Assembly (NCBI RefSeq): GCF_028288465.1
Contig: NZ_JAQBNR010000038.1
Location: 1 to 40,290 of the forward strand
Source of the DNA: Ferruginibacter sp.
GTDB lineage: Bacteria > Bacteroidota > Bacteroidia > Chitinophagales > Chitinophagaceae
Length of the DNA: 40,290 bases
Reading direction: 5' to 3'
The notes under the pieces were generated by a model, which did not search any database, was not told the DNA's origin, and saw nothing but the letters and a program-made list of their open reading frames with translations. Position 1 is the first letter of the stretch, and each line of letters opens with the position of its first letter. Below, in pieces: positions 16,232 through 23,910 of this stretch. The position numbers and the translations under genes are program-made.

Positions 16232-16672
16232 ATGGAAAACGAAGAGATATTTGTAAATGAAATTTGCCCATCCACGGCACAGGTGTGGATGAAAAGAGGC
16301 GCCATTTTAGTAGATGTACGGGAAGCGGATGAAATAGCACAACTGGCGTATGACGTAACCAACATAGTACATATTCCTATGAGCGAGTTGGGCATGCGCT
16401 ATACCGAATTACCAATTGATCAACCGCTGGTGATGGTATGCCGCAGCGGAGCCAGAAGTTTGCAGGCCGCAGGATTTTTGATACACAATGGTTACGATCC
16501 TGAAAAAGTGGTGAACATGAAGCACGGTATTATACGCTGGGTGCATAAAGGTTTCCCTGCCAAAGGCGATCGTTCCGTAGCTGGGGCTGCACCGGCATCT
16601 ATCAGTTGCTGCAGTTCCGGCACGGGCAAGTTACAGGCACATGCGTGTTCCTGCTCATCTGCAAAACATTAA
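16232..16672 (+). CDS. Single-domain rhodanese with Cys-rich C-terminal tail
   Basis: A 146-residue sulfurtransferase. The rhodanese domain (about 5-112) has ILVDVREADE and the active loop VCRSGARS with Cys70, the six-residue loop of thiosulfate/persulfide sulfurtransferases. The remaining ~35 residues form an unusual tail, SISCCSSGTGKLQAHACSCS, with five cysteines. The tail could carry sulfur or bind a metal; that is inference. No signal peptide. It has its own Crp/Fnr-type promoter and belongs to the persulfide regulon. Confidence 0.88.
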   Translation: MENEEIFVNEICPSTAQVWMKRGAILVDVREADEIAQLAYDVTNIVHIPMSELGMRYTELPIDQPLVMVCRSGARSLQAAGFLIHNGYDPEKVVNMKHGIIRWVHKGFPAKGDRSVAGAAPASISCCSSGTGKLQAHACSCSSAKH

Positions 16673-16717
16673 CACCCACTTTTTTTTCCTTTTGCACTAC
16701 GTTGTTAATTTAGCCAA

Positions 16718-17309
16718 ATGAAATCATTTTGGGATGAACGTTATTCGGCTGATGAATTTGTATGGCACATCGTCAAACGAATTTTTCAAAGCCCGCATAG
16801 ACATATTGCCACCTGGTACATTACTGCTACCCTGCGAAGGAGAAGGCCGCAATGCAGTATATGCTGCAACCCTTAACTGGCAGGTATTTGCTTTTGATCA
16901 AAGTGAGAAAGGAAGAGAAAAATGTACGCAACTGGCTGCGTCAAAACACGTGCAGGTTAACTACCAGGTGGCTGATGCGATGGAATATAATTTTGGTGAA
17001 AACCTATATGATGCCATTGCGTTGATATATGCTCATTTTCCAGCTGCCATAAGAACGCACATTCATCAACGTTGTATAACGGCCGTAAAGCCGGGCGGTA
17101 TTATTATGCTGGAAGCCTTTAACCCCCTGCAGCTAAACAATACAAGCGGCGGACCTAAAGATGAAACCATGTTGTATACCCTCAAAATGCTGCAGCAGGA
17201 TTTCAATAATACAAAAATTGAACTGCTTGAAACATTAAAGACTCATTTGCAGGAAGGTGAACACCACAGCGGCATGGGCGACATTATACGCCTGGTTGCA
17301 GGCAAATAG
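16718..17309 (+). pseudogene. TehB-like SAM-dependent methyltransferase with a frameshift
   Basis: The family N-terminus MKSFWDERYSADEFV starts at 16718 and is followed, in another frame, by YGTSSNEFFKARIDILPPG and the rest of a class I methyltransferase (LLPCEGEGRNAVYAA is the SAM-binding loop, VADAMEYNFGENLYDAI the next motif). Inserting two bases at 16760-16764 (GTATGG to GTATATGG) would rejoin both parts without loss, giving about 197 residues. A start at the internal ATG 16734 would leave 191 residues but lose the conserved FWDERY motif. It has an ordinary promoter with a TTTTG at about -33 and no copy of the island operator. In other sulfur clusters such methyltransferases methylate thiols or oxyanions. 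Confidence 0.78.
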
Positions 17310-17320
17310 AATTGTTCATT

Positions 17321-19003
17321 TCAAACAGCTGCCAGCTGATGATCCAATAAGACATACTCCTCATTACAGGCACTCCACAGTTTAAATCCGCCGGAAATAT
17401 TAAACAGTTCTTTAAATCCATTCTGCAACAAAATGCGCTGCGCAAGGTATCCTCTTAATCCAATATGACAATAGATATAAATCGCTTTATCCGTATCCAG
17501 TTCATCCAGTCTGCCCCGCAAATCATCAACAGGAATATTAATGGCGCCGGGTATATGCGCTTCGGCAAATTCGTTGGCATCCCGGACATCAATTAACACA
17601 TCCTTTTCACTTAAAGAATTGGCAACCGTCCACGGCACAACAAACAGTTTTTTCTGCAGTATATTTTCGGCAACAAAACCTGCCATGTTTACCGGGTCTT
17701 TTGCAGACGAATAGGGCGGTGCGTACGCATGTTCAAACTCGGCAAGTTCATAAATTGTACTTCCTCTTTGTATTACAGACGACAGGATGTCAATTCTTTT
17801 GTCTACCCCATCTTTGCCAATTACCTGTGCGCCCAGCAACCTTCCATCCGTTGGCGAAAAAGTAATTTGAATACTCATTTGTTCTGCATCGGGGTAGTAG
17901 CCGGCATGAGCACCACTGTGCGTTACCGACACCAGGTGCGGAATGCCCGCGGCCGCCAGGTGTTTAGCCGCTACTCCGGCAACCCCTACCGTTACATCAA
18001 ACAATTGCACGATGGCTGTATTTACAGAACCATGGTACCGCTGGTGATTTCCTTCCACCAGGTTATTGGCGCAAATTCTGCCCTGTTTATTGGCCGGGCC
18101 TGCAAGATAGGTGGGCATGGATTGTCTGGTGATGGGATTGATAAATTCAATCGCGTCGCCCACGGCATAAATATCTTTATCAGAAGTTTGTAAATAATCA
18201 TTCACCAGAATTCCTTTGGCAGATCCTAACTGCAGACCTGCATCAGTTGCCAGTTTGGTGTCCGGCTTTACACCAATAGAAAGTATCACCACATCTGCTT
18301 CAATGGGGTCCTGGTTTTTTAATAAAACTGTTAACCCATCGTCATGTTGTTCAAACCCTGTAACAGCCGTTTTTAATTTAAGACCTACCCCTTTGCTACG
18401 GATATGTTGCTGGGCAATGGCCGCGATATTAAAATCTGTCGGTGCAAGTACCTGGTCGCCCATTTCAACAATGGTCACCTGCATGCCCAGCCGGTGCAGG
18501 TTTTCGGCCATCTCCAGGCCAATAAAACCGGCACCGATGATGAGTGCCTTACCGTATGAAAATTGCTCAACGTAAGCTTTAATGGCGTCTGTATCGGTTA
18601 CATTGCGTAAAGTAAAAATGCCTTTGCTGTTAATCCCGGGCAATGGCGGACGAACAGGTGATGCTCCAGGAGAAAGCACGAGTTTATCATATTTTTCATT
18701 ATATACTTGTCCAGTTACCAAATTTTTCACTGTAACAAATTTCATTTCCGCGTTAATCGCAATTACTTCGCTCAATACCCGGGCATCAATATTAAAACGT
18801 TGCTTAAAAGAAGTGGCAGTTTGCACAAATAATTTATTGCGCTCTGTAATTACATCGCCAATATAATAAGGCAGTCCGCAATTGGCGTAGGAAATATAGG
18901 CGCCTTTCTCAAATAAAATAATGGAAGCATGTTCATCTAACCGCCTGAGACGGGCTGCGGTACTGGCACCTCCGGCTACTCCGCCAATAATAATGTATTG
19001 CAT
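17321..19003 (-). CDS. CoA-disulfide reductase / rhodanese fusion (FAD-dependent)
   Basis: A 560-residue flavoprotein. It has the FAD-binding IIIGGVAGGASTAARLRR, active-site SYANCGLPYYIG with Cys42, a NAD(P)H-binding ALIIGAGFIGLEMAENL and the FAD motif DIYAVGDAIE, followed by the dimerisation domain. A rhodanese domain fills the C-terminus (about 465-555) with YIYCHIGLRGY and Cys512. This is the CoADR-RHD layout, known to reduce CoA persulfide or polysulfide with NAD(P)H. The start at 19003 gives the FAD motif at residue 4; a longer frame to 19048 runs into the promoter and was rejected. It converges on the methyltransferase gene and has its own operator on the minus strand. Confidence 0.92.
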   Translation of the reverse strand: MQYIIIGGVAGGASTAARLRRLDEHASIILFEKGAYISYANCGLPYYIGDVITERNKLFVQTATSFKQRFNIDARVLSEVIAINAEMKFVTVKNLVTGQVYNEKYDKLVLSPGASPVRPPLPGINSKGIFTLRNVTDTDAIKAYVEQFSYGKALIIGAGFIGLEMAENLHRLGMQVTIVEMGDQVLAPTDFNIAAIAQQHIRSKGVGLKLKTAVTGFEQHDDGLTVLLKNQDPIEADVVILSIGVKPDTKLATDAGLQLGSAKGILVNDYLQTSDKDIYAVGDAIEFINPITRQSMPTYLAGPANKQGRICANNLVEGNHQRYHGSVNTAIVQLFDVTVGVAGVAAKHLAAAGIPHLVSVTHSGAHAGYYPDAEQMSIQITFSPTDGRLLGAQVIGKDGVDKRIDILSSVIQRGSTIYELAEFEHAYAPPYSSAKDPVNMAGFVAENILQKKLFVVPWTVANSLSEKDVLIDVRDANEFAEAHIPGAINIPVDDLRGRLDELDTDKAIYIYCHIGLRGYLAQRILLQNGFKELFNISGGFKLWSACNEEYVLLDHQLAAV

Positions 19004-19028
19004 TGTTGTAATTTTAGTTACTCTGTAG

Positions 19029-19072
19029 CAAAGGAAGTTCAAAGGCACAATTTATACTGTAACATAAGTTAC
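19029..19072 (-). promoter_or_regulatory. Crp/Fnr-type operator and promoter of the CoA-disulfide reductase gene
   Basis: Perfect palindrome GTAACTTATGTTAC (minus strand, 19059-19072), 22 bp, then TTCCTTTG (minus strand, 19029-19036), 25 bp before the ATG at 19003. Confidence 0.8.
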
Positions 19073-19159
19073 CGTTTCAGGTTGCAGCAGGCAATGATTT
19101 TATCCGGCATATGATTACAAACAAAACTTCGGGTTATTTTTAAACCCAGGCTAATCAGC

Positions 19160-19621
19160 GTAATTTTCAACATTAAAAAAACGGGCATCTTAAAAGACCA
19201 TATAAAATCAGCCGAACTTATTTCGCTGCGATTTATACTGATAGGTTGGCTGCTGCTAACTATTGTTAAACCAGCTTTAGCTTTCACAGCTGCCTTCTTT
19301 CTTATTGTTGAATATCATTGGCGCTATGGGCAATTGTAACCATGCGAAAAAATAAACTACGCATTGTGCTGTACCTGTGGCCGATGCAATTTTGGTTGAT
19401 AACGGCCCATACAAATTCCTCCGGCATCCCATGTACACCGCTGTTATAACAACAGCAACGGGCTTACTGTTGTTAAACTTCACCTGGATAAGATTAGCCA
19501 TAGTCTTGACATTAGCGATTGTGCTGATAGTAAAATTATTGGGGGAAGAAGCGGTGCTAACCAGCAAATTCCAAGCCTCTACAAATTACGGCAACACACA
19601 TGGTTGGTAAAAGCGTACTAA
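19160..19621 (+). pseudogene. Decayed isoprenylcysteine-carboxyl-methyltransferase-like membrane protein
   Basis: Pieces of an ICMT-like membrane methyltransferase occur in different frames: hydrophobic LIGWLLLTIVKPALAFTAA and FFLIVEY (19229-19311), then ALWAIVTMRKNKLRIV (about 19321-19370), then VADAILVDNGPYKFLRHPMY followed by TAV and two hydrophobic segments (19373-19550), and finally SLYKLRQHTWLVKAY before a stop at 19621. The GPYKFLRHPMY motif is the family signature. At least three frame changes are needed, so the gene is decayed. The palindrome at 19059-19072 could once have served this gene too, but no good -7 box is seen on the plus strand. Confidence 0.7.
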
Positions 19622-19666
19622 CTGCCGTCATACCGTTGCATGAGCTTCATCATTATGCAGGTTTAT

Positions 19667-19710
19667 GTAATAAAAGTTACACTCCCCCCATTTACCACCC
19701 ACTAATTTTA
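19667..19710 (+). promoter_or_regulatory. Crp/Fnr-type operator and promoter of the SQR-TusE-DsrE2 operon
   Basis: GTAATAAAAGTTAC (19667-19680; one mismatch), 22 bp, then TAATTTTA (19703-19710; one mismatch to TAnnTTTG). The start codon is 82 bp further on, giving a leader of about 75 bases. Confidence 0.7.
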
Positions 19711-19792
19711 TGCTACCATTATGAAACAGCAATTCATCACACATACACTTCATCACTACAATCTATAACCGAACACCATTTATACAACAGCC

Positions 19793-21034
19793 ATGAAAAA
19801 AATAGTCATATTAGGAGCAGGTACCGCCGGAACCATGATGGCTAACCACCTGCATCACGAACTGGATAAAAAAGAATGGGATATTACCATTATCGACGAA
19901 CGGGAAAAACATTATTACCAGCCAGGGTATTTGTTTTTACCATTTGATATGTACGAGCCGGAAGAAATAGTAAAAGAAATAAAAGATTTTATCCCAAAAG
20001 GCGTACAGCTGCTGAGCGGTAAAATTGAAAAGATCAACGCGGCAGGCAACCTGGTACAAATGGAAAATGGCGACCAGTTACCCTACGAGCTACTGATTGT
20101 AGCCACCGGCGCAAAAATAGCCCCTGAAGAGACAGAAGGAATGAAAGGAAAAGAATGGCAACAATCTGTGTTTGATTTTTACACTTTTGAAGGCGCCCTG
20201 GCATTGCGGGATAAATTACGGCAATGGGAAGGTGGCCGCCTGGTGGTACACATCACCGAAATGCCGATTAAGTGCCCCGTTGCACCTCTTGAATTCACTT
20301 TTTTAGCCGACTCGTTTTTTAAACAAAAAGATATGCGTTCAAAAGTGGACATTACCTATGTAACGCCATTAAGCGGTGCCTTTACCAAACCTAAAGCCAC
20401 CGCTGCGCTCGACCACCTGCTGCACGAAAAAAATATCACCATCGAAAGTGATTTCGCTATTGCTGAAGTTGACAATGAGAATAAAAAAATTATAGATTAT
20501 GGCGGACGCGAAATTCCATTCGACCTGCTGGTAACCGTACCCACCAATAAAGGAGATGAGCTGATGGAAAGAAGCGGTCTGGGCGACGACCTGAACTATA
20601 TCCCCACCAACAAGGCCACCCTGCAATCGCAGGCATATCCTAATATTTTTGTGCTGGGCGATGCAAGCAATATACCCGCTTCCAAAGCCGGCTCGGTAGC
20701 GCATTTTGAAGCAGAGATTCTTACAGAGAATATAAAACACTTTATTAAAGGCGAACCACTGAAAGAAGAATTTGACGGCCATGCCAATTGTTTTATAGAA
20801 ACAGGCAACGGTAAGGCCTTGCTGATAGATTTTAATTACACCCACGAGCCGGTTGAAGGCGAGTTTCCCTTCGCTGGTATCGGCCCTTTAAGATTATTAA
20901 AAGAAAGCAGGATGAACCATATGGGCAAGCTGGCTTTTAAATGGATTTACTGGAATGTGTTGCTTAGGGGAACACATATCCCTTTTGTATCCGCCACTAT
21001 GCAGGAATCCGGAAAACATTTTAGCACTACTTAA
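19793..21034 (+). CDS. Sulfide:quinone-oxidoreductase-like flavoprotein
   Basis: A 413-residue FAD-dependent pyridine-nucleotide-disulfide-oxidoreductase-fold protein. It opens with IVILGAGTAGTMMANHLHHE, has YYQPGYLFLPF near residue 45 and the FAD motif NIFVLGDASN near 284. Only two cysteines are present: Cys161 in MPIKCPVAP and Cys333 in GHANCFIE, the positions of the redox pair in sulfide:quinone oxidoreductases. The C-terminal segment (LAFKWIYWNVLLRG) is the amphipathic membrane-attachment region of the family. It would oxidise sulfide at the membrane, pass electrons to quinone and hand out sulfane sulfur. It heads an operon with TusE-like and DsrE2-like genes (gaps of 11 and 24 bp). Confidence 0.88.
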   Translation: MKKIVILGAGTAGTMMANHLHHELDKKEWDITIIDEREKHYYQPGYLFLPFDMYEPEEIVKEIKDFIPKGVQLLSGKIEKINAAGNLVQMENGDQLPYELLIVATGAKIAPEETEGMKGKEWQQSVFDFYTFEGALALRDKLRQWEGGRLVVHITEMPIKCPVAPLEFTFLADSFFKQKDMRSKVDITYVTPLSGAFTKPKATAALDHLLHEKNITIESDFAIAEVDNENKKIIDYGGREIPFDLLVTVPTNKGDELMERSGLGDDLNYIPTNKATLQSQAYPNIFVLGDASNIPASKAGSVAHFEAEILTENIKHFIKGEPLKEEFDGHANCFIETGNGKALLIDFNYTHEPVEGEFPFAGIGPLRLLKESRMNHMGKLAFKWIYWNVLLRGTHIPFVSATMQESGKHFSTT

Positions 21035-21045
21035 AAAACAATTTT

Positions 21046-21354
21046 ATGGAAAAGATTATCGAAGGAAAAACAATCAGTGTAAATGAAGAAGGGTATCTCA
21101 CCAACTTCACCCAATGGGATAAAAATATTGGAGAAGCCATCTCTAAAGAAGTCAATATTACGCTGACACCCCGTCACTGGCAAGTGATCAGTTACCTGCA
21201 GGATGAATTTAAAAAGGAATCTCCGCTTAGCATTCGCAAAATTGGTAAAAGCGGCGTGGTAGACATCAAGGAATTTTACGCCTTGTTTCCCAATGCTCCT
21301 CTAAAAACGGCCACTAAAATTGCCGGTATACCCAAGCCTGCCAGTTGCATTTAA
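21046..21354 (+). CDS. TusE/DsrC/DsvC-family sulfur carrier
   Basis: A 102-residue protein of the TusE/DsrC family. Features are the NEEGYLTNFTQWDK N-terminal region, TPRHWQVISYLQDEF, IRKIGKS and the C-terminal arm GIPKPASCI with the penultimate Cys101. The second Cys of true DsrC, about ten residues upstream, is absent (Thr90/Lys91), so the protein is of the single-cysteine, TusE-like kind: a persulfide carrier rather than a sulfite-reductase substrate. No dsrAB or tusBCD genes are in the window. Located between the SQR-like and DsrE2-like genes, it probably accepts sulfur released by SQR. Confidence 0.9.
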   Translation: MEKIIEGKTISVNEEGYLTNFTQWDKNIGEAISKEVNITLTPRHWQVISYLQDEFKKESPLSIRKIGKSGVVDIKEFYALFPNAPLKTATKIAGIPKPASCI

Positions 21355-21378
21355 TTATAAACTGATAAAAAAGTTACC

Positions 21379-21861
21379 ATGAATGAATTTAATGGCGAGA
21401 TAAAAAAGATGATGATCATTTTGAGTAAGGCCACACTGGAAAATGTATACGCCGCATTTGTACTGGCCAATGGCGCGAGAATGGAAGGCATAGAAGCAGA
21501 GATGTTCTTCACCTTCTTTGGACTGGAAGCAGTACATAAAAAGAAACTGGAACACCTGCATGTGGCTACCGTTGGTAACCCTGCCATGCACATGCCAACC
21601 ATGCTGGGCGGCCTGCCCGGAATGGAAGCGCTTGCTACCAACATGATGAAAAAAGAAATGGAAAAAGTTGATATGCCCGATGTACATGAATTTTTGGAGA
21701 TCCTGAAAGCTTCCGGTGTAAAATTGTGGGCCTGTAAACTGGCTATGGAAATGTTCCATTACAAAAAAGAAGACATGATTGATGACCTGGATGGTGTAAT
21801 TACCGTTGGCGATTTCTATAAACAAGGTAGTGGCTTTGGTACACACATGCTTTTCGTTTAA
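21379..21861 (+). CDS. DsrE2-like (DsrE/DsrF/DrsH superfamily) sulfur-transfer protein
   Basis: A 160-residue protein of the DsrE2 type. The N-terminal MMIILSKATLENVYAAFVLANGA strand-helix, the FTFFGLEAVHKKK segment, a Met-rich middle, and VKLWACKLAMEMF with the conserved Cys are typical. The end, VGDFYKQGSG, is also a family feature. DsrE2 proteins move sulfane sulfur, often next to rhodanese and TusA or DsrC homologs. It is the third gene of the SQR operon and is followed by a terminator. Probably an acceptor or donor for the TusE-like protein; that pairing is inferred from position. Confidence 0.88.
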   Translation: MNEFNGEIKKMMIILSKATLENVYAAFVLANGARMEGIEAEMFFTFFGLEAVHKKKLEHLHVATVGNPAMHMPTMLGGLPGMEALATNMMKKEMEKVDMPDVHEFLEILKASGVKLWACKLAMEMFHYKKEDMIDDLDGVITVGDFYKQGSGFGTHMLFV

Positions 21862-21954
21862 AATCAAAAGGCCCTGATTTACCGTTGCTAAGCAGTAGAT
21901 TTTACCTTCCTGTTAAAAACGATAGCAGGCCGCTGTATCCACAGGCTGTAGTAT

Positions 21955-21980
21955 AACATCCGCCCCGTGCGGATGTTTTG
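21955..21980 (+). terminator. Rho-independent terminator of the SQR operon
   Basis: AACATCCGC (21955-21963) pairs perfectly with GCGGATGTT (21969-21977) around a 5-base loop, followed by TTG. It directly abuts the next operator. Confidence 0.7.
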
Positions 21981-21985
21981 CATTT

Positions 21986-22029
21986 GTAACCTTTGTTACC
22001 AAATGGCCTGTTATCCCTTCGTAATATTG
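21986..22029 (+). promoter_or_regulatory. Crp/Fnr-type operator and promoter of the small membrane protein/rhodanese operon
   Basis: Perfect palindrome GTAACCTTTGTTAC (21986-21999), 22 bp, then TAATATTG (22022-22029), 32 bp before the ATG at 22062. Confidence 0.8.
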
Positions 22030-22061
22030 CATTGTCAGAGCAACATGCATAAAAAATTAGT

Positions 22062-22298
22062 ATGAAAAAATTAAGCTTACAAAGCTGGAACATTTTCCGC
22101 GTATTGCGGCTGGTAGCCGGTATTGCCATATTGGTTCAGGCCATTATTGCCAGGGACATTCTTTTTGGAATAGCGGGCCTTTGGTTTACGGCAATGCCTC
22201 TGTTCAATATAGGGTGCTGCGCCACAGGAAACTGCTATACGCGTACAAAAAAAATTACCGAACCTGAAAAAGAAATCAGCTATGAAGAAGTGGTGTAG
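22062..22298 (+). CDS. Small membrane protein with GCC-type Cys motif
   Basis: A 78-residue protein with two hydrophobic segments (about 12-30 and 33-50) resembling YgaP-like/DUF2892 transmembrane domains. The second ends in MPLFNIGCCATGNCY, so three cysteines sit at the membrane edge. The C-terminal tail is charged. It overlaps the next gene by 17 bp, and both precede a rhodanese gene. In other bacteria such transmembrane segments are fused to rhodaneses; here they seem to be separate. A role in moving or anchoring sulfane sulfur is inferred. Confidence 0.78.
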   Translation: MKKLSLQSWNIFRVLRLVAGIAILVQAIIARDILFGIAGLWFTAMPLFNIGCCATGNCYTRTKKITEPEKEISYEEVV

Positions 22299-22491
22299 CA
22301 ATAATTTGCTTTATATCATCGGTGCGGCAATTGGTGCCGTTGGTGGATTTATGTACTGGAAATTCGTAGGCTGTTCTTCAGGAACCTGCCCTATTACTTC
22401 CAAACCGCTCAACAGCACATTGTATGGCGCGATGATGGGCGCATTGCTGTTAAGTCTTTTTAAAAAATCTGAGCCAGTTGGGAGAAAATAA
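22282..22491 (+). CDS. DUF6132-like small membrane protein
   Basis: A 69-residue protein with two glycine-rich membrane segments (about 9-27 and 47-61) and the conserved VGCSSGTCPITSKPLNSTLYG between them. The GC-SGTCPITS motif is characteristic of the small DUF6132 family of Bacteroidota, commonly near rhodaneses. The start overlaps the upstream gene by 17 bp, which indicates translational coupling. Function unknown; the two cysteines and the neighbours suggest sulfur or thiol chemistry at the membrane. Confidence 0.8.
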   Translation: MKKWCSNNLLYIIGAAIGAVGGFMYWKFVGCSSGTCPITSKPLNSTLYGAMMGALLLSLFKKSEPVGRK

Positions 22492-22559
22492 TTGCCGTTG
22501 ACATAGTCAATTGTCAATATTCAAAAGTCAACAACATCATAAAAATAAAAATCAATACC

Positions 22560-22868
22560 ATGGAAATTTTATCGAACACTTACGGTAGCGGCGCAACAGC
22601 CGATTTAAAAACAATGATCGAAGAAGGCGCCTTTTTAGCTGACGTACGAACACCTGCAGAATTTGCAGAAGGCCATGTAAAGGGTTCCGTTAATGTTCCG
22701 CTTGACAGGATTGCAGCTGAACTGGCAACATTTCAACACAAAAAAAATATCATCGTATTTTGCCGCAGCGGCGCAAGAAGCAGCCAGGCCAAAGCCATTC
22801 TAAATCAACACGGTTTCAACAATGTAATCAACGGTGGTACCTGGGATTATATTAACCAGTTTGTATAG
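22560..22868 (+). CDS. Single-domain rhodanese
   Basis: A 102-residue sulfurtransferase made of one rhodanese domain. It has FLADVRTPAEFAEGHVKGSVN, active loop VFCRSGARSSQA with Cys68, and the closing NVINGGTWDYI. There is no export signal. It lies 68 bp after the DUF6132-like gene, in a gap containing short GTCAAT/TCAAAAGTCAAC repeats, and is most likely part of the same operon. A strong terminator follows at 22952. Confidence 0.9.
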   Translation: MEILSNTYGSGATADLKTMIEEGAFLADVRTPAEFAEGHVKGSVNVPLDRIAAELATFQHKKNIIVFCRSGARSSQAKAILNQHGFNNVINGGTWDYINQFV

Positions 22869-22951
22869 CAGGTTTTCAAACAATAGTTCGCGAAAGTATT
22901 CAGGACAACGGATTGGCAGAAGAATATAATATGCTTCAGGCCATTAATCCA

Positions 22952-22983
22952 AAAAAAATCCGGGCTAAAGCCCGGATTTTTTT
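22952..22983 (+). terminator. Rho-independent terminator after the rhodanese gene
   Basis: AAATCCGGGC pairs with GCCCGGATTT around a TAAA loop (centre near 22967), flanked by A and T runs, so it can act in both directions. Confidence 0.9.
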
Positions 22984-23382
22984 GTTCGAACGATTATCCA
23001 GCCCTGAATGACAGGGCCGATTTATTTAACTGTTGAAATTCCCACTGAAGGCTTTTATCATCATTTGTCCAACCTGAAAACAGGGTAAGTCAATTTCATA
23101 ATAGAAGGAAGGGGCATTGGGACTGTATAGACCTAATAATAGCAACTGGCGATAGTATATACGCAACCAACACAGGTCGTAATAAGAAAGATAATAAACC
23201 GCCGACTGTTTATTTTACCAAGTCAACTGTTGTTTTAAATCTTGGCTCACATCAGTAACTTTTTGCGCCAACCGTACAACTATATCTTAACATACTGCCG
23301 TTTGAAGCCTATATCGGTTGAATGATTGCCCTGCCGTTGGAGGCAAGGCAATTCACTTCGCTATCAGAGCTCGACCAAACAA
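22984..23382. other. Intergenic region without recognisable gene
   Basis: About 400 bp between the rhodanese terminator and the end of the convergent efflux operon. Neither strand gives a convincing frame, repeat or palindrome. Confidence 0.45.
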
Positions 23383-23580
23383 TCAGCAACATTTTTTTTC
23401 CTTCACTCCCAGTTTATCCAGGATGATTTCCAACGGGCAAAACCTGGTAAACGACGATTGCAGCAAGTTAACACCTACAAACACGGATAACCAAATCCAG
23501 CGCATGTCAACATAATGAGCCAGCAAAATACTGATCAGTACAAAACTGCCTGCTACGGCTCTTACAATTCTTTCTTTCAT
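23383..23580 (-). CDS. DUF2892/YgaP-like transmembrane protein with CC tail
   Basis: A 65-residue protein with two hydrophobic segments (about 8-22 and 28-40) and the family element FTRFCPLEIILDKLGVK, close to the YgaP-type FTGFCP motif. It ends in KEKKCC, a pair of terminal cysteines. It is the last gene of the five-gene efflux operon, 10 bp after the P-II-like gene. In many bacteria this transmembrane unit is joined to or next to rhodaneses in sulfide-responsive operons, which fits the island. Confidence 0.82.
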   Translation of the reverse strand: MKERIVRAVAGSFVLISILLAHYVDMRWIWLSVFVGVNLLQSSFTRFCPLEIILDKLGVKEKKCC

Positions 23581-23590
23581 TTTTTTTCTT

Positions 23591-23899
23591 TTAATGAGAT
23601 GAGTCTTCTACCGGCAATACAAATACCCTGATCGGGAAGTCGCCCGGATGTTGGTTGTTGAAATCCTTTACCAGTTGCAAACCTTTCTGTGCCCGTTCAT
23701 CTTCGGTAAACGAGAATATAATAATAGAATCAAAGCGTGCTTCGCCCATGCCAAACCAGCTATCCATCAGACTATGGGCCGATCCATCTTTAAATCCAAC
23801 GGTATCTGTGGCGCTGTACACGCTGATGCCTGCGCTTTTAAAGATGGCAGCTACCTGATCGCTGTATTCCTTTAAGGATGTTACCATTAATAGTTTCAT
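23591..23899 (-). CDS. P-II-like small protein of an RND efflux operon
   Basis: A 102-residue soluble protein. MKLLMVTSLKEYSDQVAAIF and the later FDSIIIFSFTEDERAQKGLQ give a ferredoxin-like alpha-beta fold resembling the P-II-like (DUF3240-type) proteins found beside heavy-metal RND pumps. The T-loop-like stretch is SATDTVGFKDGSAHSLMDSW. It starts 11 bp after the RND permease stop. A regulatory or metal/ligand-sensing role for the pump is possible; I base the family only on fold pattern and context. Confidence 0.65.
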   Translation of the reverse strand: MKLLMVTSLKEYSDQVAAIFKSAGISVYSATDTVGFKDGSAHSLMDSWFGMGEARFDSIIIFSFTEDERAQKGLQLVKDFNNQHPGDFPIRVFVLPVEDSSH

Positions 23900-23910
23900 T
23901 TGTATTAGTT

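Noticed and set aside
17321..19048. Longer N-terminus of the CoA-disulfide reductase (start at 19048)
   Set aside because: It would cover the -7 box; the start at 19003 puts the FAD-binding motif at the normal position.
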